From a bacterium (GTDB lineage: Bacteria; UBA9089; JASEGY01), in the NCBI GenBank assembly GCA_040753085.1, contig JBFMHI010000007.1:1-51855 (forward strand): a DNA stretch of 51,855 nucleotides, written 5' to 3'. This document shows, one piece after another, positions 17,574 through 26,216 of this stretch. Position numbers and translations under genes: made by a program. Positions within the stretch are counted from its first letter, which is position 1, and each line of letters begins with the position of its first letter. Below the pieces are notes generated by a model. That model was not told the origin of the DNA and did not search any database. It was given only the letters and a program-made list of their open reading frames with translations.

Positions 17574-18771
17574 CCAATGTTTCCCTCTTCAAAAAATCCT
17601 CACCAGGTCCAAATAAGGTTACCCTAAATTCATCTCCTATCTCTTCAAAAACTGGTTCAGAAAGATTGGCCTCTTTCATAAAACGTCTCATCTTATTTAT
17701 ACCCTGCCCCCATTCATCAAAGTAGTTCATCTCAAACAGTATCTTGGCAATTAGTGGATTCCTTGTCCTTTGCTGAGTTCCGATGTATTCAATATCCACT
17801 CCGATGGGTAAAAGACCAGGGCTCGTTATCTCGATTCGATTATCGTATATGGCCACGCGAATGGCACTCTTATCTGCCTGAAAGTAATCACGATGAACAA
17901 CAGCATTCGTCACTGCCTCTCTAAATACCTCTGGTGGATATTCATATGTGTCCTGCCTTAATAAACCTTTAATCACACCGCCTAACCGGATATTCTTAGC
18001 GATAAAGCGAACCGTATTATCTATCTGTTCATAGAGAGAATCTTCAAAAACCGCCTGATCAAGGAACAATCCCTTTTCGTTTCCTTTAAATCGTGCACAC
18101 TTTACTATAGCCCTCGGGAGATCAGTTATCTTCTGTGGGGCCTTTCCCATCAATAGAAGACCACCAATAGTTGGATAGATACCTCGGTTAAGCCTTTTCA
18201 TGATCCCAACTTTTTCTAAAAAGTCTTCATTTACATCCTCGAGAGGGGTATTCAACCGTTCATTCCTTCTCTTTTGGTAAAATTTTATCTTCTCAAGGTC
18301 AAAATCATCAAATCTTGCCCCTATCACCTCTAAACGATCATAGGTTATATTTCTACTTTGTCGGGCTAACTCATCTATCCATGCTTTATCCGCTACCCTA
18401 TTGGTTGAACCAATCCGGATATAAACACCTTTCTCAGGACCAATTCTTCTCACAAAATATGGTTTTAGTCTACCTGGAAAAATTTCAATCATACATATTG
18501 TTTTGCCCTGCAATGTATAAAATTCAACCAGTGGTGAAATCATGGGATGGCAATTATTAGTGGCCACATTCATGATGAACTCTTCCCAGTCCTTGGTAAG
18601 ATCAATACCAACCGCCTCCCTTGTTTTATCATCAACTCCAATGACAATCCTACCGCCTTTGGTGTTAGAAAATGCCACTAACTCCTTGGCCAGAGATAAT
18701 GGTTCTCCTAACTCCCTTTTGAACTCCAATCGATAATCCTCTGGTTTTTTAAGTAATTTCTCTATACCCAT
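17563..18771 (-). CDS. AlbA_2 (Schlafen-like) putative ATP-binding transcriptional regulator
   Basis: 402 residues. The N-terminus YRLEFKRELGE then AFSNTKGGRIVIGVDD is the AlbA_2 domain, whose E-x-K motif is catalytic in eukaryotic Schlafens and of unknown role in bacteria. Residues ~270-380 form a HATPase_c_4-like domain (FREAVTNAVVHRDYF, NRIEITSPGLLPIGVD, FDEWGQGINKMRRFM). Such genes are common, mobile and often annotated as transcriptional regulators or helicase-related. A relic of a second copy lies at 3809-3957, also beside the glycan genes. It is coupled with transketolase here, but a functional link is not shown. Confidence 0.8.
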   Translation of the reverse strand: MGIEKLLKKPEDYRLEFKRELGEPLSLAKELVAFSNTKGGRIVIGVDDKTREAVGIDLTKDWEEFIMNVATNNCHPMISPLVEFYTLQGKTICMIEIFPGRLKPYFVRRIGPEKGVYIRIGSTNRVADKAWIDELARQSRNITYDRLEVIGARFDDFDLEKIKFYQKRRNERLNTPLEDVNEDFLEKVGIMKRLNRGIYPTIGGLLLMGKAPQKITDLPRAIVKCARFKGNEKGLFLDQAVFEDSLYEQIDNTVRFIAKNIRLGGVIKGLLRQDTYEYPPEVFREAVTNAVVHRDYFQADKSAIRVAIYDNRIEITSPGLLPIGVDIEYIGTQQRTRNPLIAKILFEMNYFDEWGQGINKMRRFMKEANLSEPVFEEIGDEFRVTLFGPGEDFLKRETLDEG

Positions 18772-18828
18772 AATTAGATCCCTCTGTTTTTCTCCGCTAA
18801 CTCAGATAGAATCTCTGAAAGGGGCGCT

Positions 18829-21585
18829 TCATCTCTCTGCTTGAACCGAAGCATCCTGATGGCTATTCTCACTAAGGCTCTCCAAATTCTCCTTTGCCTT
18901 TTTATGTTCTGGAATAAGCCTGAGGCATTCCTCAAAGTGCTGCTTTGCCTTTTCGTTTTCTATCATCCTTTGGTGAATGCAACCAAGATGGAAATGAGTA
19001 CCTCCTATGAGATCAGTTCTCTCGGTATAAGTCAAACCTGTAAAAGCCTCAAATATCTGCTTCGCTTCCATTAAAAAACCTTGACTTTCAACTGCACTTG
19101 CGAAATTGTAAACTCTGGTAAGGCTCACTAAAAAAGTATCTATTTCTTTCAATCTCAATAATTTGGCGTATACTTTGGAAGCATTTTGATAATCCCTTAT
19201 CTCTGCGTAAAAGTCCCCTAAGCAATATAAGAATCCTGGATTGCTAAAGAGAGCGTTATCTTCGCTTAGAATCTGGCACAATTCAACTAACTTACCTTCT
19301 TCTTTGAATACCCTTGTTATAACTTCCATTTCAAAAGGGGTGAATTGATAGATTTCCTTCCCTTCGAACAATTGATTTATTTTAAAAAATAGCTCTTTTG
19401 CTTCAGAAGGAAGGTAATTGTTAAATTTCAGCATCCTTTTAACAAAATCTCTGTCAATGGGCCATACCTCGAATTGTTCTCTAGTCCGTTTAAAGAGAAG
19501 AAACCAATTCCTGAGAGCCTCGATAGATTTTTCTTCCTCTCCTAAGGCTTGAAGCGCTTCCACATAAAAAATGATATTTGGATGAATCAATCTTGGATAT
19601 TCATTTACCGCCTCTTCAAAAAGTTGAATCATCTTTTGGTAATCATCTGGTTGTTTTTCCTCCCACTTACCCAACACTTCTACCAGAAGCATTTTGCTAT
19701 ACATATTCGAGGGAAAATAAATTAATGATTGGTTAGCATAATCAATGGCTTTGGGCAGATTCTGTTCAGCAAATAATATCTTTGCAAGGTAGAAGGCAGC
19801 TCCACTCATAATGATTGATTTGGGTGAGACGGTACTCTTACGCCTTAATAAAGCTAACATTATTTGATCCACATAGTCTCGATAAGGGAAATAGTCACCA
19901 AAGAAGAAAAGAGGAGACATAATATCATCGTTTACTTCATCGAGTTCCAGCTTATCTCCATCTTCAATAAGAAATAAAAAAGCCTCCTTTGCCTTTTCTT
20001 GATCATTAAAATGATACTGTGTCCTGGCCATGTTAAACCATAGAACCATCTTTTCTCTATAACGCTCAATCGCCTGATAGAAAGTTCTTAGGGCCTCCTC
20101 AACTAAATATTTATATTCACCAGCAAACATGGAAGGATATTTGAGAACAAGTTGGTATTGATAAATGTAGTGAATGGCTGAATTATTTAAGGTATGATAA
20201 GTCTCTTTTTTCTCCTTATTTACCCGGCCTATTTTTTTGAGGTCCTCCATCCTCTCCTTCGGAGTAGAATGTAGTCTAATGGAGTCATGACAATACCCCA
20301 CTGCTTTAGTATGCACTTGAGGAAGGGCATCACCTTGTTTGGGATTATTAGGAAGTAAGGAGATAAAAGAACAGAACTTAAAAAACCTCTCTATTGATCT
20401 ATTTTTTTCAAATAAATTCAAATGATCTGACTCAGCATTCTTCACCTCATCAAAACGGTTAATTGCTGTTTCAAATGCCTTTGTAATATCATCACTATAG
20501 GGAAAGATATCCTTTTGCTTATCAAAAAAAAGTTCCATAACTCCACTATCATAGTGTAAGATTAGAGAGCCAGCCGCCAAAGCCTCCAGACCTCTTGTAG
20601 GAAAAGTCCCCTCAAAACGGACAAAAGTAGGGCATATTTTGGCAGTTGAAATAAGTTCAAGGTAGTCCACAAAAGTAATATGGCCATCTACCAACAGAAT
20701 TCTGTATTTCTGGTTTGAAGTCCCAAGTTGAGCAATGAGTTTTGCTTTATCTTTGAAAAGAGGAATAAAGGTGGAACCTGTAACAATAAGATCATATATC
20801 TTTGAGTTTCTTCTCATTCCTTTAGGAAAGAAGTGAATGGGTATAGTTGAGAAAATAAAAGTAAAGGTTCTTTTGTTGAATATTCTCACGACTTCAAAAT
20901 GTTCTATACTTGAATAAACCACTAATTTGTCAAATTTGGTGAAATCATGATATTTCTGATAGATATGCAGATCAAAGTCTGTGGTAAATGCGATTTTTTC
21001 AAAGGGAAGTTTTTCCATATTGGCAAATATTGGAACATACTCTGGCCGATAAACAAAAAAGAAGTCAGGTTCAAAGTGCTTACACTGTAAAAGAGAAGGC
21101 AGCATCTTTCCATCGAAATCAAAATCGATGTAAAAATCATCGGTTGGAGAATAGCCAATGGTCTTAATGTTGAACTGATCCCTGAATAAGAACTTAGGAA
21201 TGTCAAACTCAGCATTCATTATTAACAAATTAATTCTTTCTTTTCTAAGCAAATTAAGAAATTTACGACAAAGAAGAGTTGCATTACCTTTTTGAATTAA
21301 CTCCTCCAAAAGGATAATCCCTTCTTCCTTTCTTCCCATGCACCAATGAGCAAAGGCACGATGAAGTTGAGCCCTTGGGGTATTCACTCTCTCTTCATCT
21401 AAAAGCTCCAACCCCTTAGGAAAGTTTCCCAACATAATGAGGGCACAACCCTGTAGTTCCAGGTCATCCTTGGCAAAGGTGGCTACAAATGTGTAATTTC
21501 CATCCAAGAAGGCCTCCTCAAAGGATTTATAATAATCTAAAATATCTTGGTATGTTGTTCGATACTCTAACTTAAAATTGAACAT
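18829..21585 (-). CDS. CgeB-like glycosyltransferase with long TPR region
   Basis: 918 residues. Residues ~110-400 look like a CgeB/Glyco_trans_1_2 GT-B domain: RINLLIMNAEFDIPKF, several aromatic D-F-D segments, and FPTRGLEALAAGSLILHYD followed by DIFPYSDDITKAF, the usual donor-site end of the family. Residues ~440-905 are helical repeats ending in GGTHFHLGCIHQRM and QHFEECLRLIPEHKKAKENL, the shared C-terminal cassette. The start ATG 21585 directly follows the upstream stop (gap of no bases), so the genes are co-translated. The predicted role is sugar transfer in surface-glycan assembly or protein glycosylation, with the TPRs binding partners. The family call is moderately sure. Confidence 0.72.
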   Translation of the reverse strand: MFNFKLEYRTTYQDILDYYKSFEEAFLDGNYTFVATFAKDDLELQGCALIMLGNFPKGLELLDEERVNTPRAQLHRAFAHWCMGRKEEGIILLEELIQKGNATLLCRKFLNLLRKERINLLIMNAEFDIPKFLFRDQFNIKTIGYSPTDDFYIDFDFDGKMLPSLLQCKHFEPDFFFVYRPEYVPIFANMEKLPFEKIAFTTDFDLHIYQKYHDFTKFDKLVVYSSIEHFEVVRIFNKRTFTFIFSTIPIHFFPKGMRRNSKIYDLIVTGSTFIPLFKDKAKLIAQLGTSNQKYRILLVDGHITFVDYLELISTAKICPTFVRFEGTFPTRGLEALAAGSLILHYDSGVMELFFDKQKDIFPYSDDITKAFETAINRFDEVKNAESDHLNLFEKNRSIERFFKFCSFISLLPNNPKQGDALPQVHTKAVGYCHDSIRLHSTPKERMEDLKKIGRVNKEKKETYHTLNNSAIHYIYQYQLVLKYPSMFAGEYKYLVEEALRTFYQAIERYREKMVLWFNMARTQYHFNDQEKAKEAFLFLIEDGDKLELDEVNDDIMSPLFFFGDYFPYRDYVDQIMLALLRRKSTVSPKSIIMSGAAFYLAKILFAEQNLPKAIDYANQSLIYFPSNMYSKMLLVEVLGKWEEKQPDDYQKMIQLFEEAVNEYPRLIHPNIIFYVEALQALGEEEKSIEALRNWFLLFKRTREQFEVWPIDRDFVKRMLKFNNYLPSEAKELFFKINQLFEGKEIYQFTPFEMEVITRVFKEEGKLVELCQILSEDNALFSNPGFLYCLGDFYAEIRDYQNASKVYAKLLRLKEIDTFLVSLTRVYNFASAVESQGFLMEAKQIFEAFTGLTYTERTDLIGGTHFHLGCIHQRMIENEKAKQHFEECLRLIPEHKKAKENLESLSENSHQDASVQAER

Positions 21586-23481
21586 TTAACTTCTTTCCCT
21601 ATTCGTCAAATTCTCCTTTGCCTTTCTGTGATCTGGGATAAATCTAAGGCACTCTTCAAAGTGATGTTTTGCCTTTTCTTCATCTCCCATTTTTTGATAA
21701 ATACTTCCTAAATGGAAATGGGCACCACCTATAAATCTATTTCTATTTGCAAAAGAAGGGATTTCTTTTGCAAAATTTATTGTTTCTTCAAATTTCTCTT
21801 TTGCTTTTTCTAATTCTCCTTCTCTCTCATAATTTGAACCAAAGCTATAGTGATTTAAAACTATTATTCTTCTATTCTCTGGCTCTAAGGAAAGTGCCTT
21901 TTCTAACTCTGGTTCTAAGGCAATCGCTTTTTTGATCTTCCTTTCGATACTCTGTTTTGCATAAGCTCCAATATATATACCACCATTCCATAACGCGAGA
22001 GTAATTCTTTTCAATCGATCAATTCTTACTTCATGATCAATATATGGGTCAACACTATACCAAAGTTCAGAGGGAATAGCATCTGGATATTTTTCATAAA
22101 TATCCTGCTTTTTATCTTTAAAACGAATGTTGTAAAGTTGTGGATTTTTGTAATACTCACTACCATGTCCCAATATAAGTGGTTCAATAGTTCCTACAAC
22201 ATCAATATACTCTTTGTTTTTAAGCATATTATCAATACTCTCCTCAACATCTTCTTCTGTTTCTCCAGGAACACCTATTACTATGTTCACAGACACGAAA
22301 ATCCCGGCTTCGTAACAATCACGAAGATTTTGCTCCACTATTTCCATTGTATACCCTTTTCTTTGCAAGCGAAGTGTATGGTTTGTCCAACCATCAACCC
22401 CTAATTGCAAGGAAGTAAAACCAGCAGCATGGAGATGGTCAAAAAATTCTCTGGTATTACGTCTGTCAATACGAAATCCTGCAGCAGCAAAAGAAATTTT
22501 TAGCTTACGTCTAATGATTTCATTGCATAACTCAAAAGTAGTATCCTGGTCACAGTTGAAATCACTCTCGTTAAAATGGAAGCTCGTGAATCTTTGTTCC
22601 GCAAACCACTCAATTTCATCGACAACTTTTTTGGGATCTCTTTTACGCCAATGAAAGCATTCACAACAGAAGCGGCATTTTGACCAGCGACAACCACGGT
22701 TTGCTACAATAGGTACTAAATACTTACTATCGTAGGTATGGTATAGATTAATTTCAGTCCACTCATATCGTGGAAAATCAATTGAATCAAGGTCTTGAAA
22801 TAACGGGGCACTTTCCCAAACTCTGTCTGGAGAATCATATCGAGAAATAATTCCCGGCAGGTTTTTTGGTTTCTCTCCAACAAGTAGTGCCTTTACAAGT
22901 GGGCTAAGAGTCATTTCTGCTTCATTAATAATCATGTAGTCAAATTCTGAAAATTTCTTTGGCCCAACCTTGGGGTATACACAATCATAACCTCCAACTA
23001 TAACGATAACCTCTGGCATCGTCTTGCGAATTTCATTGACAACCTCTCGTGAAATTGAAAGATTAGTCCCATTCAACGAAAGACCAATAATTTTAGGATG
23101 TGCTTTTATTAAACTATTAACAATCTTTTTAATTTCTGGTCGAAAATGTTCAATAACCTCTAATTTATTCCATTCATCACAGTTAGTATTATCCCATGGG
23201 TCATCTTTCATAACATATCCACTTGGTGTAACTATTTTCTCTAATCTATTGAGTATTCTTTTAGAGTGATAAAGATGATAAAAAATAATATTCAAATCTA
23301 CTGTCTGGAAACGAATTCTTGTTCTTTTTAAAATATTATGTACATAACCTAATCCATTTGGCATCATTGGCATATATCTCATAGGTAGTTGGAGAAGTAT
23401 AAAATCCTGGTCAGGAAGAAATTTAATCTCAGGAATCTCAATTGGATAGATGGTAAAAACAGTAGATATTTTTTCAGACAT
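21586..23481 (-). CDS. Radical SAM enzyme (B12-type) with C-terminal TPR cassette
   Basis: 631 residues. Residues ~30-220 resemble a B12-binding domain (VIVIVGGYDCVYP). NRGCRWSKCRFCCECF near residue 261 is the cluster motif, but the spacing is C-x4-C-x2-C in place of C-x3-C-x2-C. Later strands (TSLQLGVDGWTNHTLRLQRK, VIGVPGETEEDVEES) are normal radical SAM. Residues ~545-631 are TPRs ending in FEECLRFIPDHRKAKENL. A 142-base stretch of this cassette (21696-21837) is identical to 24469-24610 in the methyltransferase gene. The substrate is unknown. Confidence 0.83.
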   Translation of the reverse strand: MSEKISTVFTIYPIEIPEIKFLPDQDFILLQLPMRYMPMMPNGLGYVHNILKRTRIRFQTVDLNIIFYHLYHSKRILNRLEKIVTPSGYVMKDDPWDNTNCDEWNKLEVIEHFRPEIKKIVNSLIKAHPKIIGLSLNGTNLSISREVVNEIRKTMPEVIVIVGGYDCVYPKVGPKKFSEFDYMIINEAEMTLSPLVKALLVGEKPKNLPGIISRYDSPDRVWESAPLFQDLDSIDFPRYEWTEINLYHTYDSKYLVPIVANRGCRWSKCRFCCECFHWRKRDPKKVVDEIEWFAEQRFTSFHFNESDFNCDQDTTFELCNEIIRRKLKISFAAAGFRIDRRNTREFFDHLHAAGFTSLQLGVDGWTNHTLRLQRKGYTMEIVEQNLRDCYEAGIFVSVNIVIGVPGETEEDVEESIDNMLKNKEYIDVVGTIEPLILGHGSEYYKNPQLYNIRFKDKKQDIYEKYPDAIPSELWYSVDPYIDHEVRIDRLKRITLALWNGGIYIGAYAKQSIERKIKKAIALEPELEKALSLEPENRRIIVLNHYSFGSNYEREGELEKAKEKFEETINFAKEIPSFANRNRFIGGAHFHLGSIYQKMGDEEKAKHHFEECLRFIPDHRKAKENLTNRERS

Positions 23482-23486
23482 TTTAC

Positions 23487-24332
23487 TTACCTCACAATAA
23501 GTAGTTTATAATAGGGTTCTGTATAGCAAAATTGCAGATGCCGTCCATCACGATGAAAAAAGTAGCCGTTTGGCCCTCCTTTTGGATGAGATAATAGGAT
23601 GAGCACCATGCTACAAACTGCATAAGGACTTTGGGTTGGACCTTGATTCATCTCTGTTCTTGCCTCACCGGGATCTAACGCATTCATCTGAATATCTTTT
23701 CCTGGAAAACTATGAGCATATTCTTGTGCCATTGAGTGACAAAGGCTGTTTAGGGCTGCTTTTGATACATTATACATCCCTACACCAGATGTGGATGCCC
23801 AACCAGCCCCAGAAGTTAAAAACAAAACCCTAATACTCCCGCTATTAAGCATATACGGGAAGATTGTTTTGGTTGATAACCATGGTGCAGTAACATTTGT
23901 TGCCATTATCTTATTCCAATATTCTAAAGAATCTTCTTGAAGTGGATTAAGGCTACCAGGCTTGCTGGGTATAGCAGCGCAGTGTACCAAACCATTTAAA
24001 CTACTGCATAGGCTTTTTACTTTATCGCAAGCCCTTAGGATATCATCATAGTTGGTAACATCGCACTTTACTATATGGCAGCTTTCTGTAGTGATACTAA
24101 AAGATGCTATTTCTTCAATAGTTTCCTGTAATTTTTCAATACGCCTGCCTGTCAAAAAAACCTGAGCTCCAGCTGCAGCCAAAGCACAAGCTATACAACG
24201 ACCATAACCTGTTCCTGCACCAGTAATCCAAAAATTTTTCCCATGGAATGAATTCCATCGTTCTAGTGTAAGTCCATAAAGATGTTCATACCATTTTACA
24301 GGATTAACATCTTGACTCACTTGTGTTTTCAT
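23487..24332 (-). CDS. Short-chain dehydrogenase/reductase
   Basis: A classical SDR of about 281 residues. NFWITGAGTGYGRCIACALA is the T-G-x3-G-x-G NAD(P) loop, HCAAIP is near the N-A-A-G position, and GVGMYNVSKAALNSL gives the catalytic Tyr-x3-Lys with a preceding Ser in LFLTSGAGW. NALDPGEARTEMN follows as in the family. The start ATG 24332 is preferred because GGAGGAGG lies just upstream and inside the longer frame. It sits between two TPR-fused enzymes; it probably reduces or oxidises a sugar or acyl intermediate, but no specific substrate can be named. Confidence 0.85.
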   Translation of the reverse strand: MKTQVSQDVNPVKWYEHLYGLTLERWNSFHGKNFWITGAGTGYGRCIACALAAAGAQVFLTGRRIEKLQETIEEIASFSITTESCHIVKCDVTNYDDILRACDKVKSLCSSLNGLVHCAAIPSKPGSLNPLQEDSLEYWNKIMATNVTAPWLSTKTIFPYMLNSGSIRVLFLTSGAGWASTSGVGMYNVSKAALNSLCHSMAQEYAHSFPGKDIQMNALDPGEARTEMNQGPTQSPYAVCSMVLILLSHPKGGPNGYFFHRDGRHLQFCYTEPYYKLLIVR

Positions 24333-24367
24333 CTCCAAAAACCTCCTCCATATCAAGCATCTTTATA

Positions 24368-26143
24368 TTAGAACCTCTCCAAATTCTCTTTTGCCTTTTT
24401 ATGGTTTGGAATAAACCTGAGGCATTCTTCAAAGTGTTGTTTCGCCAGTTCTTCTTTCTTCTGTTTTCGATAAATACTTCCTAAATGGAAATGGGCACCA
24501 CCTATAAATCTATTTCTATTTGCAAAAGAAGGGATTTCTTTTGCAAAATTTATTGTTTCTTCAAATTTCTCTTTTGCTTTTTCTAATTCTCCTTCTCTCT
24601 CATAATTTGAGCCGAGGGTATAATAGATTGAAATTACTACGTTCTTGTCAGATGGTTTTAAGGAGATAGCCTCTTTGAGTCTTTCCTCTGCCTCTTTATG
24701 CTTTTGTTGTTGGGAGTAGAGGTTTCCAAGAGCAATTAAGATGTTTGCCTTGGTGTTCCTGTCAGGTGGTTCTAAAGCCAAAGCCTTCTTCAACTCTTCT
24801 TCTGCTTCATTGAATTTGCCTTGTTGGGAGTAGAGGTTTGCGAGCTGGATTAGAATACCACATCTTAGATTCTTATCTGGTGGCTCTAAGGATAATGCCT
24901 TTTTATATTCTTCTTCGGCATCCTTGTATCTTTGTTGAAGGGAGTAAATATTCCCCAGACTGATTAAGATGTTTGCCTTGGTGTTCCTGTGAGTTGGTTC
25001 TAAAGCTAAAGCCTTCTTCAACTCTTCTTCTGCTTCATTGAATTTGCCTTGTTGGGAGTAGAGGTTTGCGAGCTGGATTAGAATACCACACCTTAGATTC
25101 TTATCTGGTGGCTCTAAGGATAATGCCCTTTTATATTCCTCTTCGGCATCTTTGTATCTTTGCTGAAGAGAATAGATATTTCCAAGACCGAACAAGATGC
25201 TTGCTCTTGTGTTTCTGTCTGGGGGTTCAAGAAAGAGGGTCTCTTTGAGTTTCTCTTCTGCCTCGGGGAATTTGCCTTGCTGGAAGTAGAGGTTTGCAAG
25301 GTGAATTAGAACATTTACCTTTGTATTCTTGTCTGATGGTTCTAAAGCAAGGGCTTCTTCGTATCTCTCCTTGGCTTCAGAATATCTCCGCTGCTGAAGG
25401 TAAATATCTCCCACAGTGAGTAGAATGTGTTTCTTCATATGCTTATCTAATAGCTGAAAGGATAGTGCTTCTTCTATTATTTTTGAAATATCCGGATATA
25501 TTAAATTAGTTGGTTTCCATTTACCTTTTTTAGTGAGTTGGACACTCCAAACACCATTATCAATTGAATAATCCTTAAATATAGAACCCACAGCAAGAAC
25601 AACTCCACAGTGAACACCGCCGTAGCAATCAATATCTTTATATTGTTCTAAAATTCCTTTATCAAAATCAAAGATACTTCCTTCACAGTCATGCCCACAT
25701 AGTATTCCATTAGGACGAACTAAAGAGAGATACTCCTGAATATCTTTTAATACCGCCTCATATCTATGGTCTCCATCAATATAGATCAGGTCGAACATTT
25801 TCTCTTTCAAAATCTTAGAAGCAATATCAGACCGTGTTCTGATAGGGATAACCACATCTTCAAGACCTTCATTATATATCCGACTCCAAAAAACTGAAAA
25901 TATATCCACCTTCTTTGCTATATCCTCCAATTCAGTCCCTCGATTACCTTTCCACCAATCTATGCAAAACACCTGCCCACCTACTTCTTTAGCAACTTTC
26001 GCCAATATAATCGTCGAATCACCACACCAACTCCCTATTTCAAGAAACTTGCAACTTTGCCTTGCCACAGATTGAGCAAGTCTCCTTAAAATCATTACCT
26101 GTATAAAATCAGCGAACTGATTTAGTTTGACCTCAATATCCAT
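24368..26143 (-). CDS. SAM-dependent methyltransferase (Methyltransf_24-like) with TPR array
   Basis: 591 residues. Residues ~20-215 are a class I methyltransferase: KFLEIGSWCGDSTIILA is the SAM-binding motif I, FCIDWWKG motif II, and DLIYIDGDHRYEAVLKDI carries the D-G-D-H of the Methyltransf_24 group. Residues ~235-590 are TPRs with a period of 38 residues, including a near-perfect doubling of a 76-residue pair, and the final shared cassette. Probably methylates a sugar, as in glycan or glycopeptide pathways. ATG 26143; the next gene downstream (SDR) starts 36 bases after its stop. Confidence 0.85.
   Translation of the reverse strand: MDIEVKLNQFADFIQVMILRRLAQSVARQSCKFLEIGSWCGDSTIILAKVAKEVGGQVFCIDWWKGNRGTELEDIAKKVDIFSVFWSRIYNEGLEDVVIPIRTRSDIASKILKEKMFDLIYIDGDHRYEAVLKDIQEYLSLVRPNGILCGHDCEGSIFDFDKGILEQYKDIDCYGGVHCGVVLAVGSIFKDYSIDNGVWSVQLTKKGKWKPTNLIYPDISKIIEEALSFQLLDKHMKKHILLTVGDIYLQQRRYSEAKERYEEALALEPSDKNTKVNVLIHLANLYFQQGKFPEAEEKLKETLFLEPPDRNTRASILFGLGNIYSLQQRYKDAEEEYKRALSLEPPDKNLRCGILIQLANLYSQQGKFNEAEEELKKALALEPTHRNTKANILISLGNIYSLQQRYKDAEEEYKKALSLEPPDKNLRCGILIQLANLYSQQGKFNEAEEELKKALALEPPDRNTKANILIALGNLYSQQQKHKEAEERLKEAISLKPSDKNVVISIYYTLGSNYEREGELEKAKEKFEETINFAKEIPSFANRNRFIGGAHFHLGSIYRKQKKEELAKQHFEECLRFIPNHKKAKENLERF
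24741..25196. repeat. Tandem 228-bp repeat inside the TPR array
   Basis: Two near-identical 228-base units (76 codons, two TPRs) stand in tandem, seen as two copies of GNIYSLQQRYKDAEEEYK and NLYSQQGKFNEAEEELKKAL. Their DNA differs at only a few places (for example PTHRN versus PPDRN). The copy number is likely to vary between strains by recombination. Confidence 0.8.
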
Positions 26144-26216
26144 TCAACACCTCAAAATCAGTATTTGCTCAAATGCCAAAAAACAAAGAGAGTAAGCATC
26201 CAAGTTTAATATGAGG

